From positions 1-64,000 of the forward strand of contig DATILI010000101.1 in the NCBI GenBank assembly GCA_035476635.1: a DNA stretch of 64,000 nucleotides, written 5' to 3'. The DNA is from DATILI01 sp035476635 (lineage in GTDB: Bacteria; Pseudomonadota; Gammaproteobacteria; Burkholderiales; Burkholderiaceae_C). Below the pieces are notes generated by a model. It was not told the origin of the DNA and did no database searches. It saw only the letters and a list, made by a program, of their open reading frames with translations. The translations under genes were made by a program, and so were the position numbers. Below are positions 1-8,526 of the stretch, one piece after another; within the stretch, counting starts at the first letter, position 1; the number at the start of each line of letters is the position of its first letter.

Positions 1-129
1 CTTGCAAGGGCTTGCGGCGGGGCTTCACGGTCGAGTTCATGGGGATCGGCGGGGGGTGGCGCTTCAGTGGTGGGGATTCCCATCTTCGTGGTTCGCGCTG
101 GCCGATGCAAGATGGCCCGGTGGGCGGTG

Positions 130-209
130 CAAACCTGAACATGCGCGTTCCCTGTGCCCGGGATCATGCGGATCGTTCAATAGGCAGCCACCGCTGCCAA
201 ACCTGAACA
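130..209 (+). repeat. Pair of 12-bp direct repeats upstream of the Rieske gene
   Basis: CAAACCTGAACA occurs at 130-141 and again at 198-209, 68 bp apart, in the otherwise featureless first 266 bases. It could be a pair of regulator sites for the oxygenase gene that starts at 267, but no regulator is encoded next to it on this strand. No convincing gene is seen in 1-266. Confidence 0.35.
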
Positions 210-266
210 CGTCGGGCATGCATTCGGCCTAAGCTCGTGCCACCACCAAGAAGGGATGCGAACACG

Positions 267-1448
267 ATGAGCAACTCGAGCACCGCGCCGATGCCGGCCA
301 CGCTGGCCGACCTGGTAGAGCGCCTGGACCAGGCACGTCGCAGCGGCACCCGGGAGGAGGGCGAGGAGGCGGGCACCGTGCCCGCCAGCCACTACGCCGA
401 CCCGATGCATTGGCAGCGCGAGCAGGCTTCGCTGTTCGCGCAGTGGCCGGTTGTTGCGGCCCACAGTTCGGAACTTCCGATCGGATCGGCACTGCCGTTT
501 GACGCGCTCGGCGTACCCATCGTCTTGACCCGGGCTGCCGACGGCCGCGCACGCGCCTTCTTCAACGTCTGCAGGCACCGCGGCATGGCCCTGGTCGCCG
601 GCGGCGGCGACCAGCCGGCCCAGGCCAAGTCCTGCAAGGCGCTGGTGTGTCCCTACCACGCCTGGACCTATGAGCTGGATGGCCGGCTGCGGCACCGGCT
701 GCATGCGCAGACCTTTGACGGCATCGATCCCGCCACGCTGAATCTGGTCGAGCTGCCTTGCGACGAAGTGGCTGGGCTCATCTTCGTCAAGCGCACGCCG
801 GGCCCGGCGTTCTCGGCCGAGGCGTTCCTGCAAGGGCTGGACGCGCATCTGAACTGGATGGGCCTGCCGCAGATGACCGTGTTCCGCAAGGTCGACCGGG
901 TCTATCCGGCGAACTGGAAGCTCACGGTCGACGCCTTCCTGGAGGGCTATCACATCCGCGTGCTGCACCGCGACACCATCTATCCGTTCTTCGCCGATGC
1001 GTACACCGTCAACCTGCACGCCGGGCCGCACCAGGACTCGCTGGTGTTGCGGCGAGCCGCCTTCGATGCCTTCGCGCCGCCGCGCGACCGCCAGGCACTG
1101 TGCAAGCTGGCCACGCCGACGCAGCTTCTGTTTCCGAACACCTTCCTGATCTGGCACCCGGATTACGTGAGCCTGATCGGCATGTTCTCGCCAGCGGTGG
1201 ATCAGGTTCGATGGGTACACACGATGTTGATCCCACCCGATCGCACCGGCGCGGACTGGACTGCCCATTGGGAGAAGACATTCCAACTCATCGAACAGAC
1301 GGTGTTCCAGCAGGAGGACATCGCCACCGCGGTGGCGATCCAGCGCGGGCTGGCCAGTGGTGCCAACACGCAGCTTCACCTGGGCCGGCTCGAACACGAG
1401 GTGCTGCGCTTTCACCGGCGCATAGACGATGTCCTTGGTGGGCGGTGA
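267..1448 (+). CDS. Rieske [2Fe-2S] aromatic ring-hydroxylating oxygenase, alpha subunit
   Basis: Terminal oxygenase of a ring-hydroxylating or O-demethylating system, which would need a separate reductase; none is encoded next to it. The Rieske cluster ligands are visible as C102-x-H104 (CRHRG) and C128-x2-H131 (CPYHAWTY). The C-terminal catalytic domain carries the mononuclear iron signature in NWKLTVDAFLEGYHIRVLH (Asp/Glu and two His). The 393-residue length is normal for the family. ATG 267 is preferred over the in-frame GTG at 237 because AAGGGA lies about 11 bases upstream. The gene faces the gntR-Bug-amidohydrolase operon. The substrate cannot be read from the sequence. Confidence 0.88.
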   Translation: MSNSSTAPMPATLADLVERLDQARRSGTREEGEEAGTVPASHYADPMHWQREQASLFAQWPVVAAHSSELPIGSALPFDALGVPIVLTRAADGRARAFFNVCRHRGMALVAGGGDQPAQAKSCKALVCPYHAWTYELDGRLRHRLHAQTFDGIDPATLNLVELPCDEVAGLIFVKRTPGPAFSAEAFLQGLDAHLNWMGLPQMTVFRKVDRVYPANWKLTVDAFLEGYHIRVLHRDTIYPFFADAYTVNLHAGPHQDSLVLRRAAFDAFAPPRDRQALCKLATPTQLLFPNTFLIWHPDYVSLIGMFSPAVDQVRWVHTMLIPPDRTGADWTAHWEKTFQLIEQTVFQQEDIATAVAIQRGLASGANTQLHLGRLEHEVLRFHRRIDDVLGGR

Positions 1449-1481
1449 ACGAACTCACGCGGCCATGTCCGGGGGCAGGGC

Positions 1482-2282
1482 CTATGCGTACAAACGGGCG
1501 CCTGCATCGCGAATCCTGTCACCGGCTTCAAGACCCAGTGCCGAGACCACAGGTTCCCACACGCTGGCGTAGCTTGGCGAAGCTTCCGGTGCAAAGGAAG
1601 TGTGCGGCCAGTCGGATCCCCACACCAGGTGGTCCCCCAGCAACGCAGCCACGCGCCGGATGTTTTCGTGCAATTGGCTGTAGGGCTCGCGCGCCCGAAG
1701 GCGATACCAACCTGACAGCTTGACCCATGCGCCCAGCCTGCTCAACTGGTCCAGTGATTGCCAGATCGACCGGTCTGCTGGCATGAAGGCATGGAATCCG
1801 GCCAAATGGTCGAGCACGCAGGCCACACCCGTTTCCTCATGCAAGTTGCAGATCATCGGAAGGTCTTCCGGGCGCGCATACCACTGCACATGCCACCCTC
1901 GTTCGCGCAGGCGCGGGGCCAATGCCCGCATGGCGGCCGGGCCGTTGCCAACCGGTGACACCAGATTGAAGCGTACGCCGCGAACGCCCAGCGCCTGCAT
2001 TTCGCCGAGTGCCGCATCGGTGACATCCGTATCGACGACGACCACGCCTCGATGCCTGCCCGGCCGCTGCGCCAAGGCGCCAAGCAGCACCTGGTTGTCG
2101 GTTCCGTACACGCTTGGCTGCACCAGAACAAGGTGGCCGATCCCGTGGGCTTCGGCAAGCGCTTCGATCGCGGCCAACGGGCGATGCACGGGCTGGTAGT
2201 GGCCTGCCTGAGCGGGTGCAGTCGAATCGAATACGTGGACGTGAGCATCCCAGCCGGTTGGCGCTGGCATGGCGCTTGGCAT
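1482..2282 (-). CDS. Amidohydrolase 2 family protein, 2-pyrone-4,6-dicarboxylate lactonase-like
   Basis: TIM-barrel metal-dependent hydrolase of 266 residues. The N-terminal strand carries WDAHVHVFD (the HxH pair), the middle carries VLDHLAGF, and the end carries LVWGSDWPHTSF, all typical of the PDC lactonase/amidohydrolase-related group that opens lactones or decarboxylates cyclic acids. The start at 2282 lies two bases after the stop of the Bug receptor gene, so the two are co-transcribed and probably coupled. The neighbouring solute receptor and Rieske oxygenase suggest an aromatic-acid or cyclic-acid route; the exact substrate is not known. Confidence 0.82.
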   Translation of the reverse strand: MPSAMPAPTGWDAHVHVFDSTAPAQAGHYQPVHRPLAAIEALAEAHGIGHLVLVQPSVYGTDNQVLLGALAQRPGRHRGVVVVDTDVTDAALGEMQALGVRGVRFNLVSPVGNGPAAMRALAPRLRERGWHVQWYARPEDLPMICNLHEETGVACVLDHLAGFHAFMPADRSIWQSLDQLSRLGAWVKLSGWYRLRAREPYSQLHENIRRVAALLGDHLVWGSDWPHTSFAPEASPSYASVWEPVVSALGLEAGDRIRDAGARLYA

Positions 2283-2284
2283 CG

Positions 2285-3298
2285 TCAGCCTGCCGAAATC
2301 TTGCGCTCGCGCACGACGTTGGCCCATAGTGCCTGCTGCGCCTGGATGAACTTGGCGGCCGTCTGCTGCGTCGCATCTGAAAACACGTCACCTCCGAGCT
2401 GCCGGACCCGTCCCAGGACTTCGGGATCCGCCAGCGCCTTGCGGATGGCTGCCACCAGGGTTGCTTTTACATCGGGGGAGATTCCGGCCGGTGCCAGCAC
2501 GGGGTTCCACTCGAGCACTTCGTAGCCGGCAACTCCCGCCTCCGCCATCGTCGGGACATCCGGCAGCGAGCGGGCGCGCGCCTGGCTTGTCACCGCCAAC
2601 GGGCGCAACTTGCCGGCCTGGATATGGCCCAGTGACGAAGCCACGTTGGCAAAGAACAGCGGCACCTGGCCACCCATGACATCGTTCAGGGCAGGACCGC
2701 CGCCCCGATAGGGAATATGCGCCAGCCGGACCCCCGTCTTGCCCTCGAACAGGGCTCCAGCCAGGTGCTGGGCCGAGCCATTGCCCGAGGATGCGTAGGC
2801 GATATCGCCGGGCTTGGCCCTGGCCATCTGGATCACGTCCTTGACCGATGTGGCCGAGAAGCCGGGCGTGCAGACCAGCACATTGGGAAAGGTGACCAGG
2901 ATGGCCAGCGGCGTGAAGGCCTTGTTGCTGTCGTACGGCAGCTTGGGGAAAAGCGAGGGATTCACCGCGAACGACGATGCGTCCAGCAGCAGCGTGCTGC
3001 CGTCCGGCGTTGACCGGGCCACCTGTGCGGCTGCCAGCTGGCCGCTGGCACCGGCCTTGTTCTCCACCACCACGCTTTGCCCCAGGGCCTCTGCCATGCG
3101 CGGTGCGATGATGCGCGCGATCAGGTCGGCGCCACCTCCGGCCGGGTAGGACACGATCAATGAAACAGGGCGTCCGCCGGCCAATGGCGGTGCCGCATGG
3201 CTGCCTGCCCAGGGCGCTGCAAGCGTGGCGCCAGCGGACAGCAGCAAGCCGCGGCGCGACAGGCCGCCAGGGCCTGGGCATTGAGGGCAATGGTTCAT
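2285..3298 (-). CDS. Bug-family periplasmic solute receptor (TctC-like)
   Basis: Extracytoplasmic binding protein of the tripartite tricarboxylate transporter family, 337 residues. The N-terminus has a twin-arginine-like start (SRRGLLLSAGATLAAPW) followed by mature sequence with the family motifs VSYPAGGGADLIAR, VENKAGASG and IPYRGGGPA. The ATG at 3298 is chosen because AAGGAGACCT lies just upstream; that site abuts the stop of gntR. No TctA/TctB membrane partners are nearby, which is usual for the many orphan Bug genes of Burkholderiales. It probably delivers the organic acid used by the downstream amidohydrolase. Confidence 0.92.
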   Translation of the reverse strand: MNHCPQCPGPGGLSRRGLLLSAGATLAAPWAGSHAAPPLAGGRPVSLIVSYPAGGGADLIARIIAPRMAEALGQSVVVENKAGASGQLAAAQVARSTPDGSTLLLDASSFAVNPSLFPKLPYDSNKAFTPLAILVTFPNVLVCTPGFSATSVKDVIQMARAKPGDIAYASSGNGSAQHLAGALFEGKTGVRLAHIPYRGGGPALNDVMGGQVPLFFANVASSLGHIQAGKLRPLAVTSQARARSLPDVPTMAEAGVAGYEVLEWNPVLAPAGISPDVKATLVAAIRKALADPEVLGRVRQLGGDVFSDATQQTAAKFIQAQQALWANVVRERKISAG

Positions 3299-3309
3299 GG
3301 AGGTCTCCT

Positions 3310-4053
3310 TCAGGTGATGGTCACGGTGTAGTGAAAGGCATGGGCATCGCCGCGCGTGGTGCGCCATTCGATGCAGCGGCCCGCCAGGTCATGCGCAGCC
3401 CGTTGCACCACCACGCAAGGATGGCCGGCTGCCAGCTTCAGTTGCTGCGCCTGGGGCGCCGTCAGCACGCCGAAGCCGATGTCGTCCACGGCGCGGTGGA
3501 CGTGAACGCCGCAGCGGCGCGCGAACATGGGGTACAGCAGGCTGTCCCATTGGTCCAGGGCGTCGTTTTCCAGTGCAGAGAACAAGTCCAGCGGCAACCA
3601 GAGGTCTTCCAGCAGGCAGGGCTGCCCGCCCAGCAGGCGCAGGCGTTGCAATCGCAGTACCGGTGCGCCCATGCCAATGCCAAGCTCCCGGGCAACGGTG
3701 GCCGTTGCGCCAACGCGCTTGCGCGAGAGGATGCGCGAGCTGGGTATCTCGCTCGCGCCACCATCAAAGCGAAAGAACCGCAGCATGGTGGCACCCGAGA
3801 GGCCCTGGCGTACGAAAGTGCCCTTGCCGTGAATGCGCTCGATCAGCCCTTGCTCCGCCAGCAGCTCCAGGGCATGGCGCATGGTGCCCAGCGCCACTTG
3901 ATGCTGCGCGGCAAGCAGGTTCTCAGCTGGCAAGGCCGTCCCCGGGGGCCACTCTCCCGCCACGACGCGCGTACGCAGGGCGTTGGCAAGCGCGGCGTAG
4001 CGGCTCAGGCCGGGGATCGGCTCGACAACGACCAGGCTCAGGGGTTTATTCAT
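3310..4053 (-). CDS. GntR/HutC-family transcriptional regulator
   Basis: 247-residue one-component regulator. Residues of about 15-80 form the winged helix-turn-helix (RYAALANALRTRVVAGEW then the wing RIHGKGTFV), and the rest is a UTRA ligand-binding domain of the HutC group (RLLGGQPCLLEDLW). It is the first gene of the operon with the Bug receptor and amidohydrolase; its stop touches the receptor's ribosome-binding site. A 26-bp palindrome covers its own start codon, pointing to autorepression. No strong Shine-Dalgarno is visible, so translation may be weak or leaderless. Confidence 0.9.
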   Translation of the reverse strand: MNKPLSLVVVEPIPGLSRYAALANALRTRVVAGEWPPGTALPAENLLAAQHQVALGTMRHALELLAEQGLIERIHGKGTFVRQGLSGATMLRFFRFDGGASEIPSSRILSRKRVGATATVARELGIGMGAPVLRLQRLRLLGGQPCLLEDLWLPLDLFSALENDALDQWDSLLYPMFARRCGVHVHRAVDDIGFGVLTAPQAQQLKLAAGHPCVVVQRAAHDLAGRCIEWRTTRGDAHAFHYTVTIT

Positions 4054-4077
4054 CTATAGAACTATAGTCCTATAGAT
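4052..4077. promoter_or_regulatory. Palindromic operator overlapping the gntR start codon
   Basis: Arms ATCTATAG (4052-4059) and CTATAGAT (4070-4077) are perfect inverted repeats around an inner palindrome ACTATAGT (4061-4068); only the pair 4060/4069 (A and C) breaks the symmetry of the 26 bases. It is an AT-rich island in GC-rich DNA. Its position on the start codon of a GntR regulator makes it the probable autoregulatory operator. A second, short palindrome (CGCCAA-C-TTGGCG, 4099-4111) lies just upstream. Confidence 0.7.
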
Positions 4078-4134
4078 GACTTAAAGACCTAGGGTTTACG
4101 CCAACTTGGCGGCAGCATGCGCGGCGTCGCCCGG

Positions 4135-5493
4135 TCAATCCAGCGGAACGGTTTGAAGGTGTTCCGGCACGCGGCAAGCCCATCCCAAGTCCCGCTCGAT
4201 GCGTTGCCTCAGGGCGTCGGAAGCCGCAGGCTCGCCGTGGGTGATGAAGGTTTGGCGCGGTGGCCGGTCGAAGCCACGCATCCAGTCGACGATCTCCGCG
4301 GCGTCGGCGTGGGCGGATAGCTGGTCCAGTACTGCGACTTGCGCGCGCACGGGTACATCCTCGCCATGGATGCGCACGGACCGGGCGCCCGCCACCATGG
4401 CTGCGCCACGCGTGCCGCCCGCCTGATAACCGGCAAAGATCACGGTGTTGCGGCGATCGGGTGCCAGGGCCTTCAAGTGGTGGACCACGCGCCCGCCGGT
4501 CGCCATGCCGCTGGCCGAGATGATCACCAGCGGAACGTGCCTTGAGCCCAGGGCGCGCGACTCGTCGGGCGTGCTGACGATGTGCGTATTCCGGAACAAG
4601 GACTCGGACCGCGCGGGCGTGAGCTTGTGTTCGTGCGGAAAACGTTGGTAGATCTCCGTGGCGTCCGCCGCCATGGGGCTGTCCAGATACACGGGCAAGG
4701 AAGGAATGGCCTTGCGCTCTTTCAGGAGCTGCAGGCAGTACATCAGGCTTTGCGCGCGGCCGACTGCAAAGGAAGGAATGAGAACGACACCGCCGCGCGC
4801 CGCTGTCTGGTTGATCAGGGCAGCGAGGGTCGAGAGCACGTCGTCGCGACGGTGCAGGCGGTCGCCATAGGTGGACTCGACCACCAGGAAATCGGCCTGC
4901 GGCGGCTTGTGCGGTGCTGGCAACACGAGGTCGTCCGGCCTTCCCAGGTCGCCGGAGAAAAGAATCGAACGATGGCCGTCGTCAATGCGGACAAGAGAGG
5001 AGCCCAGCATATGCCCCGATGGCGACAGCATGGCGTGAAGGCCCTTGGCTGGCTTGCAGTCTTGGCCGTAGTCGATCGGATGGAACAGCTGCAGGCACTT
5101 TTGCGCATCGGCACGGGTGTACAGCGGCAAGGCGGGGTGATGCCTGGAGAATCCATGTCGATTTGCGTAGGCTGCCTCTTCTTCCTGAAGGTGACCGCTG
5201 TCTGGCAGCAGGATGCGGCATAGCTCGCGCGTCGCCTGTGTGCAGTACACCTTGCCGCGAAAGCCGTTCCTGGCCAGCACCGGCAGATAGCCGCTGTGGT
5301 CGATGTGCGCGTGCGTCAGGATGACCGCATCGATGGTTGAGGGATCCAGCGGAAAAGGCGCCCAATTGCGCAAGCGCAACTGCTTGTAGCCCTGGAACAG
5401 GCCGCAGTCGACCAATACGCGCACACCTTGGTGCCGCAGCAAGTACTTCGAACCCGTGACGGTTCCAGTCGCGCCAAGAAACTGGAGATCCAT
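4135..5493 (-). CDS. Metallo-beta-lactamase/beta-CASP RNA-processing-type hydrolase
   Basis: 452-residue protein of the MBL fold with an inserted beta-CASP domain, the CPSF73/KH-less bacterial exonuclease group. The first metal motif is H61-A-H63-I-D65-H66; further motifs are SPSGHMLGSS, VESTYGDRLH, the beta-CASP stretch ASGMATGGRVVHHL and the C-terminal FITHGE. Such proteins are putative RNA nucleases; cellular targets are unknown. It lies 14 bases downstream of a universal stress protein gene, probably in one transcript with it, and so may be under the FNR-type box at 6009-6022. Confidence 0.88.
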   Translation of the reverse strand: MDLQFLGATGTVTGSKYLLRHQGVRVLVDCGLFQGYKQLRLRNWAPFPLDPSTIDAVILTHAHIDHSGYLPVLARNGFRGKVYCTQATRELCRILLPDSGHLQEEEAAYANRHGFSRHHPALPLYTRADAQKCLQLFHPIDYGQDCKPAKGLHAMLSPSGHMLGSSLVRIDDGHRSILFSGDLGRPDDLVLPAPHKPPQADFLVVESTYGDRLHRRDDVLSTLAALINQTAARGGVVLIPSFAVGRAQSLMYCLQLLKERKAIPSLPVYLDSPMAADATEIYQRFPHEHKLTPARSESLFRNTHIVSTPDESRALGSRHVPLVIISASGMATGGRVVHHLKALAPDRRNTVIFAGYQAGGTRGAAMVAGARSVRIHGEDVPVRAQVAVLDQLSAHADAAEIVDWMRGFDRPPRQTFITHGEPAASDALRQRIERDLGWACRVPEHLQTVPLD

Positions 5494-5507
5494 GGAACGC
5501 TTCCGGG

Positions 5508-5930
5508 CTATTTCACGAGCAGCACCGGAACCGGGCTGTCCGCCGTGACCCGCTGCGCGACGGAGCCCAGCAAGATGCGGCCAAGAGCGCCATGGCCGTG
5601 CGTGCCCATCACGATCAGGTGCACCTTTTGTTTGCGCGCGGCCTTGATGATTTCCTCATCGGCTTTCCCGACCGTCCATTCCGAATGGTGCGCCCACCCA
5701 TGTTTGTCCAGAAAGCGAGTGATGGGCTGGAGCACTTTCTCGGCTTGCTCGCGCTGGTAGTCGACCACGATGCGCTTGCCCAGCTGGTTGGCGATATGTG
5801 GCGGCAGGGCGGGCTGGACGTTCAGTACCACCAGACTCGCGGAGGGGTCGCGCAAGTTGTCATTGGCCAGCAGAAAGCCCAGTGCCTTCTTGGTGAAGCG
5901 GCTGCCATCGGCGGCCAGTAGGATGTGCAT
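5508..5930 (-). CDS. Universal stress protein (UspA family)
   Basis: Single-domain cytoplasmic Usp of 140 residues, an ATP-binding alpha/beta stress protein. It starts MHILLAADGS and ends with the nucleotide-binding motif VMGTHGHGALGRILLGSVAQRV. The start at 5930 is fixed by a strong GGAGGAAAAC just upstream; the longer open frame upstream is not coding. First gene of a likely two-gene unit with the MBL/beta-CASP hydrolase. A perfect FNR-type box centred 86 bp upstream is shared with the divergent sensor kinase gene. Confidence 0.93.
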   Translation of the reverse strand: MHILLAADGSRFTKKALGFLLANDNLRDPSASLVVLNVQPALPPHIANQLGKRIVVDYQREQAEKVLQPITRFLDKHGWAHHSEWTVGKADEEIIKAARKQKVHLIVMGTHGHGALGRILLGSVAQRVTADSPVPVLLVK

Positions 5931-6008
5931 GTTTTCCTCCTTCGATCGTTGAATCGTTTCAGCGCAGTGCCATGGCTGGCAGCTTACGCAGTTGCGCCAG
6001 CACCTATC

Positions 6009-6022
6009 TTGATCCAAATCAA
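6009..6022. promoter_or_regulatory. FNR-type box between usp and sensor kinase
   Basis: TTGATCCAAATCAA is a perfect TTGAT-N4-ATCAA palindrome. It lies nearly midway (about 86 bp) between the start of the leftward usp gene and the rightward GTG start of the kinase, so it may activate either or both. Confidence 0.8.
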
Positions 6023-6101
6023 GGAAGGAGTTGTGCCGCCTGTTGGGTTGATGAAGGATTTGTGCGGTAGATTCACGGCACATTCAGCCCTGGAAGCATC
6101 C

Positions 6102-7766
6102 GTGCCGCTATCTCCGCTCCGACAAGCCGACGCCACTGCTCCTCCCGTTCAATCCCTGTCGATTGCCCTGGGAGTGGCCGCGGTGCTGACCTTGCTGGCC
6201 TGCCTGGCGCTGGCCGCCGGATGGCGCCCTGGCGTGCTGATCGGCGCCAGCGTGGTGTTGTCGGCCATCACGGCCGGGCTGGCACTGGTCCACATCGGCC
6301 GCGAGTCCGCACAGCGCGCCGCCAGCGGACGCGCCATGGACGGCGCGGCCGCGCGCTTCGCCGGCTTGCTCGACTCGGCGATGGATGCGATCGTCACGGT
6401 CGACGAGGCGCAGAACATCGTCTTGTACAACCAGGCCGCCGAGAGAATCTTCGGCTGGCCGACCGCACAGATGCTGGGCCAGCCCTTGGCGCGGCTGATC
6501 CCGGAGCGCTACCACGCCGACCATGGGGCGCACGTCAGGCGCTTTGGCTCAACCGGAGTCTCCAACCGGCGCATGGGCGGTTCTTCCGTGGTCTACGGCC
6601 AACGGGCCAACGGTGAAGAGTTCCAGATGGACGCGTCGATCTCGCAGCTGGCCACTTCCGATGGCAGGCTGTTCACTGTCATCCTGCGGGACGTCAGTGA
6701 GCGCCTTCGCTCCGCGCAGGAACTGGAACGCCTCAGCTCGCGACTGGCCGGCCTGCTGGATTCGGCCATGGACGCCATCATCACCGTGGACGAGGCACAG
6801 CGCATCGTGCTGTACAACCAGGCGGCCGAAAAAATCTTCGGTCGTCCCGGCAAGGACATGCTGGGCCAGACGTTGGACCAGTTGATGCCCACGCGCTTTC
6901 GAAGTGGCCATGACGGCCATATTCGCCGTTTTGGCACGACTGGAACGACCTCGCGGCGCATGGGAGACGGGACCGTGCTCCACGGCCTGCGTGCCAATGG
7001 CGAGGAGTTTCCGATGGAAGCCTCCATCTCGCAGCTGGAGACGGCGGATGGCCGCCTGTTCACCGTCATCCTGCGCGACGTGACCGAGAGGGTACGGGCG
7101 CAGGAAGAGCTGAGCGCCTTCGCCGCCGAGGCCCATGCTCTGCGCGAGGGCGAGAAGACGCGCATCGCGCGCGAACTCCACGACGAACTCGCGCAATCGC
7201 TCACAGCGCTGAAGATGGACACGATCTGGCTGCGGGACAACTTGAGTGTGGCGCCGCAGCCGATTGCCGCGAAGCTGGGCGGCATGCTCTCCATGCTGGA
7301 TACGACGGTGGCCGCGACCCGCCGCATTGCCGCCGATCTGCGGCCGCTGCTGCTGGACGATCTGGGCCTGGTGCCGGCGATCGAATGGCTGGTCCACAAT
7401 TTCACCCAGCGTACCGGCGTGGCGTGCACGCTGGCGGCCGATGAGGAACTGCAATTGCAGGAGCCCTATGCGACCGCGGTATTCCGCATTGTTCAGGAAT
7501 CCCTGGCCAATGTGGCCAAGCATGCCCAGGCCACGCAGGTGCAGGTGCAAGTCGACCGGACGCCGCAGGCCGTCATGCTCCGCGTAAGCGACAACGGCCT
7601 GGGTTTCGCGGTGGCGGCGCCGCGCAAGCCGCACTCGCTCGGGTTGATGGGATTGCGTGAACGGGCGCAGCTGCTGAAAGGAAGTATCGTGATTGAAAGC
7701 ACACCCGGGCGCGGCACGCGCATTGAAGTCCAAATTCCCCTGACAGGGTCGGGAGCAACGAATTGA
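6102..7766 (+). CDS. Membrane-anchored PAS-PAS sensor histidine kinase (HisKA_3/NarX-type)
   Basis: 554-residue kinase: two transmembrane segments (about residues 17-36 and 40-62), two near-identical PAS domains (about 85-213 and 214-342), a HisKA_3 dimerisation helix with phosphoacceptor H360 (RIARELHDELAQ), and a C-terminal HATPase_c (DNGLGF, GLMGLRERA). Each PAS keeps a histidine (DHGAHVRRF, GHDGHIRRF) at the position of the FixL haem ligand, so oxygen or NO sensing is possible but unproven. The GTG at 6102 is preferred over ATG 6051: GGAAG lies upstream and it falls after the expected FNR-dependent transcription start. The gene overlaps the next, its response regulator, by four bases. Confidence 0.88.
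   Translation: MPLSPLRQADATAPPVQSLSIALGVAAVLTLLACLALAAGWRPGVLIGASVVLSAITAGLALVHIGRESAQRAASGRAMDGAAARFAGLLDSAMDAIVTVDEAQNIVLYNQAAERIFGWPTAQMLGQPLARLIPERYHADHGAHVRRFGSTGVSNRRMGGSSVVYGQRANGEEFQMDASISQLATSDGRLFTVILRDVSERLRSAQELERLSSRLAGLLDSAMDAIITVDEAQRIVLYNQAAEKIFGRPGKDMLGQTLDQLMPTRFRSGHDGHIRRFGTTGTTSRRMGDGTVLHGLRANGEEFPMEASISQLETADGRLFTVILRDVTERVRAQEELSAFAAEAHALREGEKTRIARELHDELAQSLTALKMDTIWLRDNLSVAPQPIAAKLGGMLSMLDTTVAATRRIAADLRPLLLDDLGLVPAIEWLVHNFTQRTGVACTLAADEELQLQEPYATAVFRIVQESLANVAKHAQATQVQVQVDRTPQAVMLRVSDNGLGFAVAAPRKPHSLGLMGLRERAQLLKGSIVIESTPGRGTRIEVQIPLTGSGATN
6355..7128 (+). repeat. Internal tandem duplication of a PAS-coding unit (about 387 bp period)
   Basis: Two successive PAS-coding segments (about 6355-6741 and 6742-7128) align codon for codon with a 387-bp offset; for example LLDSAMDAIVTVDEAQ and LLDSAMDAIITVDEAQ. 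The nucleotide similarity is high enough to suggest a fairly recent in-frame duplication. The second kinase at 30043 carries two more copies of the same PAS type in a more diverged form. Confidence 0.75.
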
Positions 7767-8407
7767 CCAGGTTAGTCATTGCCGATGACCACGCCATCGT
7801 GCGCGAGGGGCTCAAGCGCATCGTCGCTTCAGCCGAAGACCTTGAGGTCATCGGCGAAGCGGCCGACGGCGGCGAAGTCATGCTGCGCGTGCGTGAGAAC
7901 GACTTTGATGTGCTGGTGCTGGATCTGTCCATGCCCGGGCGCAGCGGCATGGAGCTGATCAAGCTGGTGCATGCGGAGAAGCCCAAGCTGCGAATCCTGG
8001 TGCTGAGCATGCACCAGGAGCTGCAGTACGCTGTGCGCGCCATCAAGAACGGTGCCAGCGGCTACCTGACCAAGGAAAGCGCACCCGAGCAACTGGTCAT
8101 GGCGATCCGCAAGCTTGCCGCCGGCGGCGCCTTCGTCACGCCCGAAGTGGCCGAACAACTCGCCCTGGGCGTTATGCCGGGCGCGACGGACAGGCCGCAT
8201 GAGAACCTGTCGGACAGGGAGTTCGAAGTACTTCGCCTGCTGCTGACTGGGCTGTCCGTGACGGATATCGGGGTTCGGCTCAATCTCTCGGTGAAAACAG
8301 TCAGTACGCACAAGGCCAATCTGATGCAGAAGATGGGTTTGCAAAACCAGAGCGAGTTGATTCGCTACGCCTTGAAGCACGGGCTGACGGATCCCCTGGA
8401 GCCCTGA
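7763..8407 (+). CDS. NarL/FixJ-family response regulator
   Basis: 214-residue two-domain regulator. The receiver has IADDHAIVREG and phosphoacceptor D54 (LVLDLSMPGRSG), a conserved Lys in GYLTKES, and the C-terminal LuxR-type helix-turn-helix starts at LSDREFEVLRLLLTG and contains NLSVKTVSTHKANLMQKM. It starts with TTG inside the TTGA overlap with the kinase stop; GGGAG eight bases upstream supports this. It is the obvious partner of the upstream PAS kinase. Target promoters cannot be read from the sequence. Confidence 0.93.
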   Translation: MTRLVIADDHAIVREGLKRIVASAEDLEVIGEAADGGEVMLRVRENDFDVLVLDLSMPGRSGMELIKLVHAEKPKLRILVLSMHQELQYAVRAIKNGASGYLTKESAPEQLVMAIRKLAAGGAFVTPEVAEQLALGVMPGATDRPHENLSDREFEVLRLLLTGLSVTDIGVRLNLSVKTVSTHKANLMQKMGLQNQSELIRYALKHGLTDPLEP

Positions 8408-8526
8408 CCGCTCGGAAAATTCCTAGCCGCTGCAGGACAACTGGAAGGCCCGATCAGGACAGATCCTAGGCTTCGTTTAGGCGTGCGCCGATGGTGCAAC
8501 TGGCAGGCAGCGACGACAGTAGAGAC

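Noticed and set aside
2..232. 76-codon frame at the window start
   Set aside because: Low-complexity composition, no ribosome-binding site and no family resemblance; not annotated.
177..1415. 412-codon open frame on the minus strand
   Set aside because: Opposite the Rieske oxygenase, which has full cluster ligands; the frame shows no motif.
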